Positions 6,635 through 8,620 of a stretch of DNA of 8,620 nucleotides are shown piece after piece. The stretch's first letter is position 1, and each line of letters begins with the position of its first letter. Source of the DNA: Actinomycetes bacterium (lineage in GTDB: Bacteria; Actinomycetota; Acidimicrobiia; Acidimicrobiales; Palsa-688); NCBI GenBank assembly GCA_021808425.1, contig JAKBBS010000143.1:1-8620 (forward strand), read 5' to 3'. The notes below the pieces were generated by a model, which did no database searches, was not told the origin of the DNA, and worked only from the letters and a program-made list of their open reading frames with translations. The position numbers and the translations under genes are program-made.

Positions 6635-7512
6635 AGCAAACTCACTGCTATGTCCACGGCGTTTTCCACGTTCCCATCGTGCGGGTACAGCAGCGATCGG
6701 CCGACAGCTAGACCCTTTACCGTAGGTAGTGCCAATGCCCGCCGCCAGCTCTCGTAAACATCGTCGGGGTCGACGGACACCTCGCCTCCTAAAATGACCG
6801 CTGGCAACGACGATGAGCGCATCACTCGTTCCATGTCATCGACGATCGGAACCTTGAGCCATGTGAATGCCGACGTGTTGCCCAGCCCAGAGGCAACCAC
6901 TATCGCCTGGATCATCGCCTGAGGCGTAATCTCGTTGCGGAGCCTTCCGGAGTTGCGAGCCGAGATGAATGGCTCTACCATTGCCATCAAGCCATGCTGG
7001 GCCAGCTCGCTCACAGCGTGGCCGCATGCTTCGAGAGCCGCTGGGGTCGAGGGATCCTCCGGGTCGATCCGGGTGAGCATTTTGCCCCCATCGAAACAAG
7101 CATCGAGGAGACTCTGCGCGTCGAACGCGGTGAAGCGGTCGTCGATCTCGAACATGGAGTCTGCGAGGCCGGCCCGGTTCATCGAGCCGACGACGAACTT
7201 GCAGTCAAGTGCGCCGAGAAGGAGGAGATCCTCGAGGATATCCGGTGTCCCAAGAACACCGTTTACCCCAGGGCGGCCTAAGGCTACGCAGACGCGTTCC
7301 AAGTACTCCGAACGGTCTGCCATTGCCATAGCGTCCTGCCCCGCCCGCAAAATCCCTCTCGCTGGATGGTCGGCGGCTATCAACATCAGTCGCCCATTGG
7401 CACCAAGGACCGATTCCGGGCGCGTCCGCTTTGCCGCTGCCTCACGGACGGCGCGGGGGGTCTCGGCCCGGATGGCGGCGAGGCGCCTCAGATTGTCAGA
7501 CGCCATACGCAT
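6631..7512 (-). CDS. DhnA/DeoC-type class I aldolase (Cgl0158 family), probable 2-deoxy-5-keto-gluconate-6-phosphate aldolase
   Basis: This is a cytosolic TIM-barrel class I aldolase (293 aa from the ATG at 7512). Visible landmarks, numbered from that start: IAADHPARG (about 45-53, aspartate expected near the substrate), FTWLKVPIVDD with the candidate Schiff-base Lys220 on strand 6, ILGGEV (about 240-245), and the phosphate-binding end KGLAVGRSLLYP (about 266-277). The position directly after iolC resembles the C. glutamicum gene Cgl0158. In this context it most likely cleaves 2-deoxy-5-keto-gluconate 6-phosphate to dihydroxyacetone phosphate and malonate semialdehyde. The start lies inside iolC (17-bp overlap). 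An earlier ATG at 7557 would add an Arg-rich tail read from the purine-rich end of iolC and is disfavoured; ATG 7506 is also possible. Family is fairly sure; substrate is inferred from context. Confidence 0.8.
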   Translation of the reverse strand: MRMASDNLRRLAAIRAETPRAVREAAAKRTRPESVLGANGRLMLIAADHPARGILRAGQDAMAMADRSEYLERVCVALGRPGVNGVLGTPDILEDLLLLGALDCKFVVGSMNRAGLADSMFEIDDRFTAFDAQSLLDACFDGGKMLTRIDPEDPSTPAALEACGHAVSELAQHGLMAMVEPFISARNSGRLRNEITPQAMIQAIVVASGLGNTSAFTWLKVPIVDDMERVMRSSSLPAVILGGEVSVDPDDVYESWRRALALPTVKGLAVGRSLLYPHDGNVENAVDIAVSLL

Positions 7513-8458
7513 CTTCGAGCATCTTCTCCTCCACCTCCGCCTCCCTTGGCATAGCATTCGAACAGGTCATCCGAGACGCGACGATCGCTCCCGCTGCATT
7601 CGCAAAGCGGACGACCCGGTCGAGCTCCCATCCCTCGAGGAGCCCGTGGCACAAAGCGCCGCCGAAAGCATCGCCAGCGCCGAGGCCGTTGAGCACGACC
7701 GTAGGCGCCGCCGGAAGGTCGACTAGGGTAGAGCCCCTCGAAGCCACTACTCCTTTAGGCCCCTTCTTGACCACGGCGAGGTCGACGCCCGCGGCGTGCA
7801 AGGCGTCCATAGCCCGCAGAGGGTCCTTCTCTCCGACAGCGGTGTCGCATTCATCGATGTTTCCCACGGCGACAGTTGCGTAGCGCAGCGCATCGCCGAC
7901 CCAGCGTCGGGCGTCTTGGCGTGACGGCCAGAACATGGCCCGATAGTCGAGATCTAGTACTGTCAATGAGCCAGGCGCGCGACATTGCAGTGCTGCTATA
8001 GTTGCCGATCGACTCGGTTCGACGCACAGACCGGTCACCGTTACCCAAAAGACCCGTGCTGATCTGATCGCTTCGAAATCGAGTTCGTTACTACGAATCT
8101 CCAGATCCGGCGCCTTCGGGAACCGGTAGAAGTACAGTGGGAAATCGTCGGGAGGGAACATCTCGCAAAAGGCGACTGGTGTCGGCAGACCCTCAACCTC
8201 CGACACGTAGCAGTCGTCGACGCCAAAATCGGCAAGGGCGTCGCGGAGGAACAAGCCGAAAGGATCGTTGCCGGTGCGGGTGATCACGGCGCTGCGACGC
8301 CCGTAGCGGGCGGCGGCCACCGCCACATTGGTAGGGCTTCCACCTAGGTACTTGCCGAAAGTGGTCACGTGACGCAGCGACTTCCCAACCTCCAAGGGGT
8401 ATATATCGACTCCGATCCGCCCCATGGTCAATACGTCGAGCACCTCAACATCACACAC
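7496..8458 (-). CDS. iolC: 5-dehydro-2-deoxygluconokinase (PfkB family)
   Basis: It phosphorylates 2-deoxy-5-keto-D-gluconate at C6 using ATP. The 320-aa protein is a ribokinase/PfkB fold. The N terminus has LTMGRIGVDIYPLE (about 10-23) followed by KYLGGSPTNVAVAAARYG (36-53), the first PfkB signature region. The C terminus has VVKKGPKG (229-236) and NGLGAGDAFGGAL (257-269), containing the anion-hole/catalytic GAGD with Asp263. The family's ATP-site Asn-Ala-Ala segment (RFANAAGAIV) follows. It is the first gene of the operon in the window. The GTG at 8458 has no obvious Shine-Dalgarno; an in-frame GTG at 8443 (giving LDVLTMGRIG after the initiator) is an alternative start, as is the ATG at 8425. 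The last codons are purine-rich with repeated GGAG, and supply the likely ribosome-binding region of the aldolase gene. Confidence 0.92.
   Translation of the reverse strand: MCDVEVLDVLTMGRIGVDIYPLEVGKSLRHVTTFGKYLGGSPTNVAVAAARYGRRSAVITRTGNDPFGLFLRDALADFGVDDCYVSEVEGLPTPVAFCEMFPPDDFPLYFYRFPKAPDLEIRSNELDFEAIRSARVFWVTVTGLCVEPSRSATIAALQCRAPGSLTVLDLDYRAMFWPSRQDARRWVGDALRYATVAVGNIDECDTAVGEKDPLRAMDALHAAGVDLAVVKKGPKGVVASRGSTLVDLPAAPTVVLNGLGAGDAFGGALCHGLLEGWELDRVVRFANAAGAIVASRMTCSNAMPREAEVEEKMLEDAYGV
7523..7546 (-). promoter_or_regulatory. Polypurine ribosome-loading tract within the end of iolC
   Basis: On the minus strand, several GGAG-type motifs lie in tandem over about 24 nt, ending AGGAGAAG, just before the overlapping aldolase ATGs at 7512 and 7506. 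The nearest strong AGGAG (7530-7526) is 13 nt from ATG 7512, longer than ideal. The repeated motifs also encode the Glu-rich end of iolC (EAEVEEK), so part of the signal may be coding constraint. Confidence 0.35.
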
Positions 8459-8472
8459 GACGAGCGGTTTAT

Positions 8473-8478
8473 TGTCAA
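8473..8478 (-). promoter_or_regulatory. Candidate -35 element (TTGACA) for the iol operon
   Basis: On the minus strand an exact TTGACA lies 14 nt before the annotated iolC GTG (8458). With a 17-nt spacer the -10 would be TGTGAT at 8455-8450 (4 of 6 consensus positions), inside the annotated first codons. That would put the transcription start near 8443, at the in-frame GTG. The -35 match is clear; the -10 is weak, so the promoter call is tentative. Confidence 0.4.
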
Positions 8479-8480
8479 GA

Positions 8481-8496
8481 CTTTGTTAGGACAAAG
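8481..8496. promoter_or_regulatory. Perfect inverted repeat, probable IolR-type (GntR) operator
   Basis: CTTTGTTAGGACAAAG is a perfect inverted repeat with 6-bp arms (CTTTGT / ACAAAG) around TAGG, ending 2 nt upstream of the TTGACA that precedes iolC. The minus-strand core TGTCCTAACA (8493-8484) fits every position of KGWCHTRACA, the consensus I recall for the GntR-type repressor IolR of Corynebacterium glutamicum, which controls inositol genes. Symmetry, location and consensus match all point to a repressor site for the operon. No regulator gene is in the window. Confidence 0.6.
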
Positions 8497-8548
8497 GCTT
8501 CCAAAAACAGGGCACGAGCAGTTCCTGGGTTACGCGCGGGGTTCGAAT

Positions 8549-8566
8549 GCAGCACCCTTGTGCTGC
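8549..8566. repeat. Perfect 7-bp hairpin upstream of iolC
   Basis: GCAGCAC-CCTT-GTGCTGC is a perfect stem-loop (7-bp arms, 4-nt loop). Neither strand has a T-run after it, so it is not a canonical intrinsic terminator. It may be a GC-rich terminator of an upstream minus-strand gene, an RNA element in a long leader, or a second protein-binding palindrome about 50 bp upstream of the operator-like repeat. Confidence 0.4.
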
Positions 8567-8620
8567 GCGGCGGACACGCTGAGAGTGGCGACATGCCTTG
8601 AGCCTCATCCGACGAGATTG

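Larger units (their letters stand above)
8459..8620. other. Upstream region of iolC
   Basis: These 162 bp to the right edge carry the TTGACA and operator-like repeat described separately, plus a hairpin at 8549-8566. Two minus-strand frames remain open from the right edge into this stretch (one to the TGA at 8477-8475), but their translations have no recognisable features. I therefore cannot say where the upstream gene ends or whether it runs divergently. Confidence 0.4.

Noticed and set aside
6935..7726. 263-codon plus-strand frame antisense to the aldolase and iolC genes
   Set aside because: It lies wholly opposite two strongly supported genes and its translation (Ser/Arg/Pro/Ala-rich) shows no family features; long antisense frames are common in GC-rich DNA.
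8535..8570. GGTTCGAAT resembling a tRNA T-loop
   Set aside because: Flanking bases do not form a T-stem, and no anticodon arm or acceptor stem can be built around it; the adjacent hairpin explains the symmetry.

Overview
The window holds most of a myo-inositol catabolism (iol) operon on the minus strand, facing a separate plus-strand transcription unit that ends in a COG2070-type flavoprotein. The DNA is GC-rich and start codons include GTG and TTG. The iolC / Cgl0158-type aldolase / iolB / iolD / iolE / iolG order closely resembles the iol cluster I remember from Corynebacterium glutamicum. This suggests a high-GC actinobacterium; genus or species cannot be read from the window.

Layout. Positions 1-1678 (+): a chain of overlapping frames. 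An unidentified frame entering from the left edge (stop at 88-90) overlaps by ATGA with a 34-codon ORF that has a very strong Shine-Dalgarno. That ORF overlaps by GTGA with a nitronate monooxygenase / PfaD-like flavoprotein. Positions 1679-1841: convergent intergenic gap. Positions 8458-1842 (-), in transcription order: iolC kinase, a DhnA-type class I aldolase, iolB isomerase, iolD hydrolase, an 86-bp gap, an iolE-like TIM-barrel enzyme, iolG dehydrogenase. Positions 8459-8620: upstream region of iolC, with a near-consensus TTGACA, a perfect 16-bp inverted repeat that fits the actinobacterial IolR (GntR) operator consensus as I recall it, and a second hairpin.

How the genes work together. 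IolG oxidises myo-inositol to scyllo-inosose. The IolE-like enzyme dehydrates this to the cyclic dione, and IolD opens the ring to 5-deoxyglucuronate. IolB isomerises that to 2-deoxy-5-keto-gluconate, and IolC phosphorylates it. The aldolase most likely cleaves the phosphorylated product to dihydroxyacetone phosphate and malonate semialdehyde, the job done by class II IolJ in Bacillus. So the window covers inositol to malonate semialdehyde. It lacks iolA/mmsA (the final step), a transporter and a regulator gene; these may lie outside. Junctions in the operon are very tight (17-bp overlap, GTGA, TTGA, 1-bp spacing), implying translational coupling, except the iolD-iolE gap.

The pathway itself is well known. 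The less ordinary parts are the coupled small ORF ahead of the flavoprotein, the inferred operator and possibly leaderless start of iolC, and the aldolase in place of IolJ.
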